Shown piece by piece: positions 1-7,833 of a DNA stretch of 64,000 nt. The translations under genes and the position numbers were made by a program. The stretch covers positions 751,724-815,723 of the forward strand of contig NZ_JH379027.1 in assembly GCF_000235505.1 (NCBI RefSeq). The letters run 5' to 3'. Position 1 is the first letter of the stretch. Each line of letters starts with the position of its first letter. The notes beneath the pieces were generated by a model. The model saw nothing but the letters and a program-made list of their open reading frames with translations. It did no database searches and was not told where the DNA came from. This DNA is from Hungatella hathewayi WAL-18680. Its GTDB lineage: Bacteria > Bacillota > Clostridia > Lachnospirales > Lachnospiraceae.

Positions 1-914
1 CCTGTGAATATGATATTATTCATCTTCATATGCCATTTCCGTTGGGGGATTTAGGGTGCCTTCTTTCTGGTTTTAAAGGAAAACTGGTGCTGTATTGGCA
101 TAGTGATATTGTCAGACAGAAGAACATGATGATATTTTATAAACCACTTATGAACTGGGCATTAAAACGCGCGGATGCGATAACAATCGCGACACAGGGA
201 AATATAGACGGTTCTCCCTATATTAAGCCTTTTGAAGAAAAATGTACGTTGATTCCGTTTGGCTTGCGAAAAGATTGGGAAGAAAAAAGTGATAAATATT
301 GGAATCTGATTAATAGCGGGGTAGATGATCAAAATGGTGAAGATGGATTAAGACTGCTGTTTATTGGCCGTCTGGTTTATTATAAAGGGGCCGAGGTGCT
401 GATTGACGCCATGGAGAAATTGAATTGTCAGTTAAATGAAGATGAAATGAATAAGGTATCCTGTCGCATTATCGGAACTGGAGTCTTGGAACGTGAGCTC
501 AGAGACAGAGTGGTTAATGACGGGTTAGAAAATAGTATTAAATTTTTGGGGAAGGTTTCGGATGAAGTATTAGAGCAGGAGATTGAACAATGTGATGTTT
601 TCGTTTTTCCTTCTGTTGCTAATAGTGAAGCATTTGGTCTGGTGCAATTGGAGACGATGACATATGGGAAACCTGTGATCAATACTTCACTGCCAACAGG
701 AGTCCCGTGGGTGAGTTTGGACAGAAAGACCGGTTTGACGGTTCCGCCAGAGGATCCAAATGCTTTAAAAGATGCGATAGTATGGATGAAAGACCATAAA
801 AGAGAACGCATAGAAATGGGAATAAAAGCAAGAGAACGTGTAAAAACAGAGTATAGCCAGGAAAAGATGTTTGAACGCATATTAACATTATATCATCATT
901 TGTGTGAAGGATAA
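1..914 (+). CDS. GT4-family glycosyltransferase, 5' end outside window
   Basis: The reading frame is open from the first bases (in frame from position 3), and the residues before the first ATG at 30 read CEYDIIHLHMPFPLGD. That is the usual 'DvvHlH.pfPl' stretch inside the N-terminal Rossmann domain of GT4 enzymes, so the gene starts before the window and the ATG at 30 is not the true start. The C-terminal GT-B domain is complete: LLFIGRLVYYKGAEVLIDAM, then FPSVANSEAFGLVQLETM with the conserved EAFG..QLE donor-site residues, then GLTVPPEDP. The likely role is adding a sugar from a nucleotide-sugar donor to a lipid-linked repeat unit on the cytoplasmic face. It is followed at once by a second GT4 gene (stop 912-914, next ATG at 916), so the two are translationally close. 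Donor and acceptor cannot be told. Confidence 0.9.
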   Translation, partial: CEYDIIHLHMPFPLGDLGCLLSGFKGKLVLYWHSDIVRQKNMMIFYKPLMNWALKRADAITIATQGNIDGSPYIKPFEEKCTLIPFGLRKDWEEKSDKYWNLINSGVDDQNGEDGLRLLFIGRLVYYKGAEVLIDAMEKLNCQLNEDEMNKVSCRIIGTGVLERELRDRVVNDGLENSIKFLGKVSDEVLEQEIEQCDVFVFPSVANSEAFGLVQLETMTYGKPVINTSLPTGVPWVSLDRKTGLTVPPEDPNALKDAIVWMKDHKRERIEMGIKARERVKTEYSQEKMFERILTLYHHLCEG

Positions 915-915
915 T

Positions 916-2037
916 ATGAAAAAGATACTATATATTGCGATAAGTTCGCAGACGGGCGGAGTGCCTAAGCATATATTAAATGCATTAAAACGCGCAAAGG
1001 AATTTGGCTATGAAATTACAGTAGCAGCACCAAAAGATGGGGATTATTATCGATGGTTCCAGGAATATTCATCAGAAATGATAAATATATCCCTAAAACC
1101 ATATTCGGTTGTGTCGCTATGGAAGCTTAGGCAGTATATAAAACACAATAAGATTGAGGTAGTACATTCTCATGGAAAGGGCGCGGGAATGTATGCACGT
1201 CCGTTGCGGGTGTTATGTCCCGGGATTAAGGTTGTTCATACGTTTCATGGAATATATCTTGAACAATATGGAACAGCGCTAAAAAGGGTGTATTGTTTCA
1301 TTGAGCGTATACTTCGCCACTGGACAGATACATTCATTTGTGTATCTGAGAGCGAAAGAGAAGAAGCATTACGTTGGGGGTTTGCTTTTCCAAATGCCAT
1401 AAAAGTGATAGCAAATGGAGTTGATTTAGAATTATATAAAAATGAAATGGTTAATAGAAGTATTTATTTAAATGAATTTGAGCTGCCTCAAAATGCGTAT
1501 GTGATTGGCTGTGTGGCCAGACTGGAAGTGATGAAGGGCCATGAATATTTACTTCGTGCATTTGAGATTATTAACCGAAAGTATCGTCAAACCAGGCTTA
1601 TTTTAATCGGGGATGGACCGGCGCGGCAGGAAATTGAAAATCTGATCAAAGAGCTGCAATTGGAAACCAAAGTTGTTTTGGCGGGCTTTCGACATGATGT
1701 TCCAAAGCTATTAAAAATAATGGATTTGTTTGTCTCTGCATCCCTAAAGGAAGGGATGCCCTATACTCTTATTGAAGCGCTGGCTGCCGGCGTGCCAGTG
1801 GTAGCGACGGATGTAATAGGCAATCGGGATGTTGTTGGGGATGGAAAAGAGGGCTTTTTGGTCTGCCCTAAAGATGAGAACAGTTTAGCGGAAGGGATGG
1901 AAAAGGCAATCACACAACGTGAACTATGCAGAGAATATGTGCTTGCAGGGCAAAAGAAGGTGGAAAGAGATCTGACGGTGGAATCCTCGGTAAAGCATTT
2001 GTTTGAAGTTTATAAAGGATTATTAAAGGAGAAATAG
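916..2037 (+). CDS. GT4-family glycosyltransferase
   Basis: A full-length GT4 enzyme of about 373 residues. The N-terminus MKKILYIAISSQTGGVPKHI has the glycine-rich acceptor loop typical of EpsD/EpsF-like exopolysaccharide transferases. The C-terminal domain carries GCVARLEVMKGHEYLL and the donor-binding motif SLKEGMPYTLIEALAAGVPV (E..P..liEAlA.G.Pvv). I chose ATG 916 because GAAGGA lies just upstream; a GTG at 904 would also be in frame but overlaps the previous gene and has no better ribosome site. The gene starts one base after the previous stop and is followed after four bases by a GT2 gene, so it belongs to one operon. The role is chain extension of a surface polysaccharide repeat unit; the exact linkage is unknown. 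Confidence 0.9.
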   Translation: MKKILYIAISSQTGGVPKHILNALKRAKEFGYEITVAAPKDGDYYRWFQEYSSEMINISLKPYSVVSLWKLRQYIKHNKIEVVHSHGKGAGMYARPLRVLCPGIKVVHTFHGIYLEQYGTALKRVYCFIERILRHWTDTFICVSESEREEALRWGFAFPNAIKVIANGVDLELYKNEMVNRSIYLNEFELPQNAYVIGCVARLEVMKGHEYLLRAFEIINRKYRQTRLILIGDGPARQEIENLIKELQLETKVVLAGFRHDVPKLLKIMDLFVSASLKEGMPYTLIEALAAGVPVVATDVIGNRDVVGDGKEGFLVCPKDENSLAEGMEKAITQRELCREYVLAGQKKVERDLTVESSVKHLFEVYKGLLKEK

Positions 2038-2041
2038 CTAA

Positions 2042-3007
2042 TTGAAAAATCCGAAAATTTCAGTGATTATGAGTACCTATAACGAAAAAATAGAATTTTT
2101 AAAGGCGTCAATCGATTCAGTGCTTCATCAGACCTTTAAAGATTTCGAATTTCTTATCGTATTAGATAATCCGCAGAACAGCGACATAAAAGAATGTGTT
2201 GAATCATATGCAGAGATGGATCCCAGAATAACTATTATTGAAAACGAGAATAACCTGGGTTTAACTAAAAGTCTGAACAAGGCTATCGCTGCTGCGAATG
2301 GGATTTACATGTCTCGAATGGATGCGGATGATATCATGATTGATAAGTGTCTGGAAAGGGAACTGCAGGTTATCGAAAATGAAAAATTGGATTTGGTAGC
2401 TGCATCTAAAAAAAATATCGATCAGCATGGAAAAATACTTGGGATTTATATTAACTCATTTTCTCCGAAGCAATTGAAATATTTGCTCCCTTATGATAAT
2501 AGTATCAATCATCCAACTGTGATGGTGCGTCTGGATGTGATTAGAAAAGAGGGGGGATATAGGGATATTGCATCTTGCGAAGATTATGATTTGTGGCTGC
2601 GAATGCTGAGGCATGGGAGTTGTATGAAAATATTGCCGGATGTGCTTCTATTATATAGAATAAGGCCGGATGGGATTTGCGAAAGTAATTCATATCGTTT
2701 ATATTGTTCAAAATGTTTTGTTATGAATATGTATCGAAGAAGTAAAAAGGATTTATGTATTTTAGGGGATTATAATGCTTATAACAAATTCATGTCTCTA
2801 AAAGACATGACCGAGAAAAAACAGTTGAAATTTAATCAGGCTTATAAGCGATTTTATGATTCCATATTAAGTTTAAAAAATAAAAAGTTTGTACTTGGCA
2901 TATGCCAATTTATAAGCTCGGTACTGATGGATAAAGAAATAATATGTGTTTTATGTAAAAAGCTGCATTATCAAGTGAGAAAAAAAATAATATTAAGAGT
3001 TGTATAA
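2042..3007 (+). CDS. GT2-family glycosyltransferase
   Basis: 321 residues. The GT-A fold is clear: ISVIMSTYNEKIEFLKASID at the N-terminus, ENNLGLTKSLNKAI for the nucleotide-binding region, SRMDADDIM as the DXD-type metal-binding motif, and SCEDYDLWLRML as the conserved 'EDydlw.R' acceptor/catalytic segment. These point to an inverting transferase that adds one sugar to the lipid-linked oligosaccharide. The start is TTG at 2042, four bases after the previous stop, with AGGAG about ten bases upstream. The C-terminal third is basic and less conserved. It is part of the same + strand operon as its neighbours. The donor sugar is unknown. Confidence 0.88.
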   Translation: MKNPKISVIMSTYNEKIEFLKASIDSVLHQTFKDFEFLIVLDNPQNSDIKECVESYAEMDPRITIIENENNLGLTKSLNKAIAAANGIYMSRMDADDIMIDKCLERELQVIENEKLDLVAASKKNIDQHGKILGIYINSFSPKQLKYLLPYDNSINHPTVMVRLDVIRKEGGYRDIASCEDYDLWLRMLRHGSCMKILPDVLLLYRIRPDGICESNSYRLYCSKCFVMNMYRRSKKDLCILGDYNAYNKFMSLKDMTEKKQLKFNQAYKRFYDSILSLKNKKFVLGICQFISSVLMDKEIICVLCKKLHYQVRKKIILRVV

Positions 3008-3021
3008 AGGGAGTGCAGGAC

Positions 3022-4020
3022 GTGGAAAAACTTATTTCAATTATCATCCCGGCCTATAATGTAGAAACATGGATAGAAAAGTGCATAGATACTGTCAGAA
3101 GCCAGACATACAGAAATCTGGAAATTATCATTATTGATGACGGCTCTAAGGATGGTACGGGTTCTCTGTGTGAGGGGCTGGCAGACCAGGACGAGAGAAT
3201 CACATTGCTCCATCAGGAAAACAAAGGGGTGTCAGAGGCCAGGAACCAGGGGATTAAGCACTCAAACGGCGAGTATGTCTGTTTTGTCGATGCTGATGAC
3301 TATATCAGTGCTGATTATGTTAAGATGCTGTATAACACAATCTTGGAAACTGACGCGCAGATGTCAGTGTGCGGTTACGTGGAAGAGAATGAAAAGAGGA
3401 TGGAAAGACGAGTATTAAAAGGGAACAGCGGGGTTCAAAAGTCAGAAGCGATTTTGGAATCTCTTTTTTTTCATGATGAGATTGGACATTCTCTTTGGAA
3501 CAAAATGCTTGATAATCGATTGATAAAAGAAGAATCTTTACTTTTTGCGCCGGATTTTCTGGTGGGAGAGGACATGCTTTTTTTAATACAGTATTTGAAA
3601 CGAATTGAACGAGTCGCTATAATTGATGGAATTGGATATCATTATTTGCTTCGGGAACAATCTGCAATGCAGAAAAAATATTGGGATAACAGTTATTACA
3701 AGAACCGCGTATCATGGCTAAACGCATTGAATGCAGTTGAGAGTGTATTAAAGGATGGAAGTGTATGCTGCATAAAAACGTTTTATAGATATAAACTTTT
3801 GGTATATTACAGAATTTTATGCGAATCTCATTCTTTGGGGGGAGAGAATGAAGACCAGAATAGAAATGATCTGGAGAAAAAGCTGAGTATTTATGTGAGA
3901 AAATATGGGGTACGAGCTGCGCTGTCAGGAAGTATTCCGTTTACAACCGCTGTAGGGATTTTGCTATGCTGTATTTCCCCTGAATTACAGGTATTGATTG
4001 CTAGGATGAGGAGACATTAG
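3022..4020 (+). CDS. GT2-family glycosyltransferase
   Basis: About 332 residues with the classic GT2 N-terminus KLISIIIPAYNVETWIEKCI, then IIIIDDGSKDGTG, NKGVSEARNQGI, the metal-binding CFVDADDYI and GEDMLFLIQYL as the ED-type segment. A GTG at 3022 is preferred: GGGAG (3010-3012 and upstream bases) is eight bases away, whereas the GTG at 3013 sits directly on that site. The C-terminal half is the WfgS/CpsIJ-like extension common in capsule GT2 proteins. The gene lies 14 bases after the previous stop and about 60 bases before the flippase-polymerase gene. It likely adds a sugar during repeat-unit assembly; specificity is unknown. Confidence 0.88.
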   Translation: MEKLISIIIPAYNVETWIEKCIDTVRSQTYRNLEIIIIDDGSKDGTGSLCEGLADQDERITLLHQENKGVSEARNQGIKHSNGEYVCFVDADDYISADYVKMLYNTILETDAQMSVCGYVEENEKRMERRVLKGNSGVQKSEAILESLFFHDEIGHSLWNKMLDNRLIKEESLLFAPDFLVGEDMLFLIQYLKRIERVAIIDGIGYHYLLREQSAMQKKYWDNSYYKNRVSWLNALNAVESVLKDGSVCCIKTFYRYKLLVYYRILCESHSLGGENEDQNRNDLEKKLSIYVRKYGVRAALSGSIPFTTAVGILLCCISPELQVLIARMRRH

Positions 4021-4083
4021 TGGAAGTACAAACTTGCTGTTTCATAATTGGTTTGTGGCTAAGCGAAAGGAATGTGAGTTAAC

Positions 4084-6768
4084 ATGGAGACAGGCAGAAG
4101 GGAAAAATCTGCAAAAAATCTATTGTATGCATGGCTGAATCAAGGAGTCATGCTGCTGATGAATATTGTAGTCCGGATGGTATTTGTCCGGGTGCTTTCG
4201 AAAGAATACCTTGGATTGAGCGGGCTGTTTGGCAATATTATATCGTTGCTGTCTCTGGCGGAACTGGGTGTTGGAACCGCGATCATATATAGCTTATATG
4301 AACCTCTGGCTCATGATGATCAGATAAAAATAAACAGTTTGATGAAATTCTATCAAAAGGTGTATCGGATTGTTGGACTGGTCATACTGACTGCTGGAAT
4401 GATAATAACACCGTACCTCTCGCTTTTTATTAAAGAGATGCCGGCAATACCGGAGATACGTCAGATTTATGTTTTGTTTGTCATAAACTCTTCCGTATCA
4501 TACTTTTTTTCCTATAAAGGTTCGTTGATAACGGCAGATCAAAAAGACTATATCGTAAAAAAAATAAAATTAGCTATCACGCTCCTGATGTATATACTCC
4601 AGGTGCTCACCCTGATGGTGTCTAAGAATTATCTGCTGTTTTTGGGGATTCAGATTGCAGCTACTTTAGCGCAGAATATTTTTTATACATGCGCGGCCAA
4701 CAGGTTATATCCATTTTTAAATGTAAAAACCGCTCGGAAATTAGATCCGGACAGCTATCATTTAATATTTAAAAATACGAAGGCACTTGTTTTTCACAAG
4801 GTTGGGGAAGTTGTAAAATTTTCAACAGACAATCTGATCATATCTAAATTTGTTGGATTGATAGATGTAGGCGTGTATTCCAATTATACACTGATCCAGC
4901 AGGCGCTGACGAATATTCTGTCACAAATTTTTGCCTCCATTACGGCGAGCGTTGGTAATTTGGGGGTGACAGAAAAGCGCGAAAAAAAATATGAAGTATT
5001 TCGGAAAGTGTTTTTTCTGGATGGGTGGATTTACGGGTTTTGCAGTATTGCCTTTCTGTGCCTTGCACAAGATTTTATAAGAATATTCTTTGGAGACAGT
5101 TTTGTTTTAAATAACAGCATTCTTTTTCTGATTGTTTTTAATTTTTATTTAGTTGGAATGCGAAAAGCAACACTGACATTTAGGGATGCCTTTGGCTTGT
5201 TTTGGCAAAACAGATATATGCCCATTGCGGAAGCAGTAATCAATCTATTCATATCATTGACACTGGTTAAACACTATGGAATTGCGGGAGTGTTATGGGG
5301 AACAGCATTAAGTACTCTGTTGTTGCCATGGTGGATGGAACCTTATATTTTGTTCAAACATGGGTTGAAAAAAGATATGAAGTCTTATTGGGTGATGTAT
5401 TGGAAATACGTGGCAGTGACGGCGGGAGCAGTGTTCCTGACATGGCAGGTCTGTGAAAGGATTTCTGCTGAAAATGGCCTCCTTTTACTGGGGATTAAGT
5501 TGGGGCTTTGTGTGGCAATTCCTAATTTGATTTTTTATTTTATTTTTAGAAAGACGAATGAATTTTTTTATTATCAAAATTTTTTTAAAAGTGCAGAGGT
5601 GAAAAGAATGGTTGGAGATAAGATTCGTAAAGGAATTGACTGGATGGTGGCAATCATTATCATAATTTCGCTGGGCTATTCTTATATTTCCAGGGAAAGA
5701 TATGATAAGATCATTGTTTATGCTCCTATGATTGGATTTCTCGTATTGGTAGTTCTGTTTTTCGATCATGTGAAATGGATGGAAAAATTAAAGCAAAGAG
5801 ATGTGGACCTGTTCTTGGTAATTTTGGGCGTAGGAATTGCAGTGGTAAATTTGGTATTGGTGAAGTCGGGGTGGGGGGCGATTTTTACTGTGACCAATTT
5901 TCTGCTCATTCTGTATCTGGCGGGTGAAGTGAAACTGGATAAAAAAATATATTATGCCATAGGAATAGCTTGTCTAGTAATACTGAGTACCTGGATCGGC
6001 AAGGGGGATAAAACTTATAATACAAATTTGGCGAGTATGATCATATTCGCGGTTGCATCCTGCGGGGTTACGAGCATGTTGTACTTTTTTGAATGTAGAC
6101 AAAAGGCGGTGTGGGGAAAGGGCATATCCCTGCTGGTGATGCTGGTTTTAGTGCTGCCTATGGTAATGCGATTAAGGGCAAGGTGCGTTCTGGTTGGAAT
6201 CGGGGTATTTGTCATTCTGAATTATGTGATACCGGCAGCGGTATGGGGATGGAAAAAACTTTATAATACCTGTGTCGTGCTGTTGATAGCCGGCAGCATA
6301 GGATTCCCGCTGTGGTATGTCTGGCTATGGAAAAAGGGCGTGAATGTGTCTGTGGTGACATTGGGGAAAAGCTTTTTTTCGGGAAGAAATATTGTGTGGG
6401 AACAGTTTTTGACAGCTTTTTCTAAAAAACCATTGACGGGTATTGGATCGGACTTCCTGACATTTATTCCAGATGCTTTATTTACAGAGGTTCATAATGG
6501 GCTTTTGAATATTATGGTTGTTCATGGCGTGTTTGTGGTTGCAATTGTGGCTTTTTTATTAGGTAAGCGCTTGATTCAACTTGGAGAAAAGGCCTCCAAG
6601 AATAGTCTATCACGTCAATGTGCTAGTGTCATAATATCATTAGCGGTAATATCCGTTTTTGAGAATTATTTTATCATAACTTTTTATAATATCCTCATGT
6701 TTTTGGTTTTTTGTATGGGTTTTGGATATCAAAAAGATGTAAGTGGCGATAAGACCCAATATAATTAA
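4084..6768 (+). CDS. Wzx-type flippase fused to Wzy-type polymerase
   Basis: 894 residues, about twice the size of either family. Residues 1 to about 500 form a MOP-family polysaccharide flippase with many membrane helices (for example AWLNQGVMLLMNIVVRMVFV, then LGLSGLFGNIISLLSLAELG and the conserved FSTDNLIISKFVG). From about residue 510 the protein is a second polytopic module with a Wzy/O-antigen ligase signature: FFSGRNIVWEQFLTAF, KKPLTGIGSD, then EVHNGLLNIMVVHG. An in-frame ATG at 5608 (residue 509), preceded by AGAGG eight bases away, falls exactly at the junction. The polymerase module may therefore also be made alone. The frame is continuous with no stop, so two ancestral adjacent genes appear to have fused. 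Flipping and polymerising are successive steps of Wzy-dependent export. It closes this locus; the next gene is 260 bases on. Confidence 0.85.
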   Translation: METGRREKSAKNLLYAWLNQGVMLLMNIVVRMVFVRVLSKEYLGLSGLFGNIISLLSLAELGVGTAIIYSLYEPLAHDDQIKINSLMKFYQKVYRIVGLVILTAGMIITPYLSLFIKEMPAIPEIRQIYVLFVINSSVSYFFSYKGSLITADQKDYIVKKIKLAITLLMYILQVLTLMVSKNYLLFLGIQIAATLAQNIFYTCAANRLYPFLNVKTARKLDPDSYHLIFKNTKALVFHKVGEVVKFSTDNLIISKFVGLIDVGVYSNYTLIQQALTNILSQIFASITASVGNLGVTEKREKKYEVFRKVFFLDGWIYGFCSIAFLCLAQDFIRIFFGDSFVLNNSILFLIVFNFYLVGMRKATLTFRDAFGLFWQNRYMPIAEAVINLFISLTLVKHYGIAGVLWGTALSTLLLPWWMEPYILFKHGLKKDMKSYWVMYWKYVAVTAGAVFLTWQVCERISAENGLLLLGIKLGLCVAIPNLIFYFIFRKTNEFFYYQNFFKSAEVKRMVGDKIRKGIDWMVAIIIIISLGYSYISRERYDKIIVYAPMIGFLVLVVLFFDHVKWMEKLKQRDVDLFLVILGVGIAVVNLVLVKSGWGAIFTVTNFLLILYLAGEVKLDKKIYYAIGIACLVILSTWIGKGDKTYNTNLASMIIFAVASCGVTSMLYFFECRQKAVWGKGISLLVMLVLVLPMVMRLRARCVLVGIGVFVILNYVIPAAVWGWKKLYNTCVVLLIAGSIGFPLWYVWLWKKGVNVSVVTLGKSFFSGRNIVWEQFLTAFSKKPLTGIGSDFLTFIPDALFTEVHNGLLNIMVVHGVFVVAIVAFLLGKRLIQLGEKASKNSLSRQCASVIISLAVISVFENYFIITFYNILMFLVFCMGFGYQKDVSGDKTQYN

Positions 6769-6793
6769 AATGGAATTAATAAAATTGTAAAAT

Positions 6794-6828
6794 TTGACAT
6801 ATAAGATTCGACAAAGATGTGGTATACT
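6794..6828 (+). promoter_or_regulatory. Probable promoter of the LoaP-like gene and locus A
   Basis: TATACT at 6823-6828 is preceded directly by TGG, giving an extended -10 box. TTGACA lies at 6794-6799; the 23-base spacing is too long for a normal pair, so the extended -10 element is probably what counts. It stands in the 260-base gap after the previous operon and is the only good + strand promoter before locus A. The start point is not proven. Confidence 0.55.
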
Positions 6829-7028
6829 ATTATAGAAACATAAATGGGTTGAAATGAAATCAGAATGTGTTATAATTATTCGAGGTAAAACCGGACTGAA
6901 AGACGGGAGTTTGAAGGCTACGACTTTTGGAATGGGGTTATAATGGTCGCTGATTGAGCGTAATGAGTCTGGAACATTTTATTTAAATGCTTGCAGATAT
7001 GGCGAAGCTTACCCTAAAGGAGAATGAT
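6829..7028 (+). promoter_or_regulatory. Leader region of the LoaP-like gene
   Basis: About 200 untranslated bases lie between the candidate promoter and the start codon. They contain a small hairpin (CGCT-GATTG-AGCG at about 6948-6960) and possible longer pairing between CGAC near 6921 and GTCG near 6947. A-rich sequence ends in AAAGGAG at 7016-7022. I do not recognise a known riboswitch class here. A structured leader fits a LoaP system, where a specialised NusG binds an RNA hairpin in the 5' leader, but no such target can be named from sequence alone. Confidence 0.35.
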
Positions 7029-7790
7029 ATGTGGTATGTATTGCAGACGTTGACTGGTAAAGAAGAAGAGTTGATACGAATGATTAAAAAAATTGTACCA
7101 CGTGATCTTTATTCAGACTGCTTTGTAACATATTATGAAAGGATATGGAGAAAACAGGGAAAAAGCGTGGTACATGTTGAACGGCTATTTCCTGGATATG
7201 TATTTATTATATCAGATACTCCGGAAAGCCTATTTTTTCATTTGAAGAATGTTCCGGCAATGTCAAAGATGATATCTGACGGAAATTTTACTTTCCTGAC
7301 GCTGGAAAAGCATGAGGAATTATTTTTGCAGGATATGCTTGGAGAGAATAGGATTGTTCATTTGTCCTATGTGAAAGTCAACAGAAAAGGCATTGTAAAT
7401 GCTGCATCTCTGCCACTGAGCAAGTATATGACGCAGATTCAGCGCTTTCAATTGAAAAAACGATATGTTATTCTTAAACTGCAATTGGGTGGTGTGGATA
7501 AGACTGTCGTTCTGGGAATTATTCTAAACGAAGATATTCAACAGGAAATAGAATATGGAAAGGTAGAAATTCCAATTAAAATGCCGGATAGATACACAGC
7601 TTCCCAGCTGGATGAAAAGGAAACTCTGGCAGTAGGCGACCATGTAAAAGTTATTTCAGGATCACTGGAGAATATGACAGGTGTTATCTGGAAAGTAAAG
7701 AAAAATACAGTTGAAGTTGGTGTCAGACTATTCGGTCAGGATATGGCAATAGAGATGCCACGAGAAAATATTTGCAAAAGCTTCTTATAA
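7029..7790 (+). CDS. loaP: LoaP/NusG-like antiterminator with two KOW-like regions
   Basis: 253 residues. The NGN domain fills about residues 1-105: MWYVLQTLTGKEEELIRMIK at the start and the hallmark RLFPGYVFI near residue 60. LoaP and NusG proteins are normally about 170-180 residues with one KOW domain. Here a KOW-like stretch (about 110-170, with KKRYVILKLQLGG) is followed by a second, clearer one (about 195-250, with VGDHVKVISGSLENMTGVI). ATG 7029 is chosen over the upstream in-frame codon at 6987 because AAAGGAG is six bases before it and the NGN domain starts right there. Specialised NusG paralogs at the head of polysaccharide or antibiotic operons bind RNA polymerase and carry it through terminators. 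That role is inferred here from position: promoter upstream, terminator hairpin overlapping its stop, and a 16-kb operon next. Confidence 0.82.
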   Translation: MWYVLQTLTGKEEELIRMIKKIVPRDLYSDCFVTYYERIWRKQGKSVVHVERLFPGYVFIISDTPESLFFHLKNVPAMSKMISDGNFTFLTLEKHEELFLQDMLGENRIVHLSYVKVNRKGIVNAASLPLSKYMTQIQRFQLKKRYVILKLQLGGVDKTVVLGIILNEDIQQEIEYGKVEIPIKMPDRYTASQLDEKETLAVGDHVKVISGSLENMTGVIWKVKKNTVEVGVRLFGQDMAIEMPRENICKSFL

Positions 7791-7814
7791 TGAAGATTAT
7801 ACGAAGCATTTTTT
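7780..7814 (+). terminator. Intrinsic terminator between LoaP-like gene and locus A
   Basis: Arms at 7780-7791 and 7796-7807 form a 12-bp stem with one mismatch and a GAAG loop, followed by ATTTTTT. The 5' arm includes the last codons and the stop of the LoaP-like gene. Placed before locus A it would stop most transcripts unless antitermination occurs, which fits an autogenous LoaP switch. Confidence 0.75.
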
Positions 7815-7816
7815 GC
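7788..7816 (+). repeat. 29-bp inverted repeat, copy 1 (before locus A)
   Basis: This stretch starts at the last bases of the LoaP-like gene and ends in the T-run and GC after the terminator. It is identical, over all 29 bases, to the reverse complement of 47455-47483. Sequence on both sides of the two copies is unrelated, so the match has sharp edges. It contains the loop, 3' arm and T-run of the terminator. Confidence 0.9.
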
Positions 7817-7833
7817 TGTTAAAAAGGACAATC

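Noticed and set aside
6939..6944. TATAAT in the LoaP leader as a second promoter
   Set aside because: No -35 box at 16-18 bases and no TGn extension; a TTGAAG is 22 bases away.
6987..7028. Upstream start for the LoaP-like gene
   Set aside because: The NGN domain begins at ATG 7029, which has AAAGGAG six bases upstream; the extra residues match nothing.
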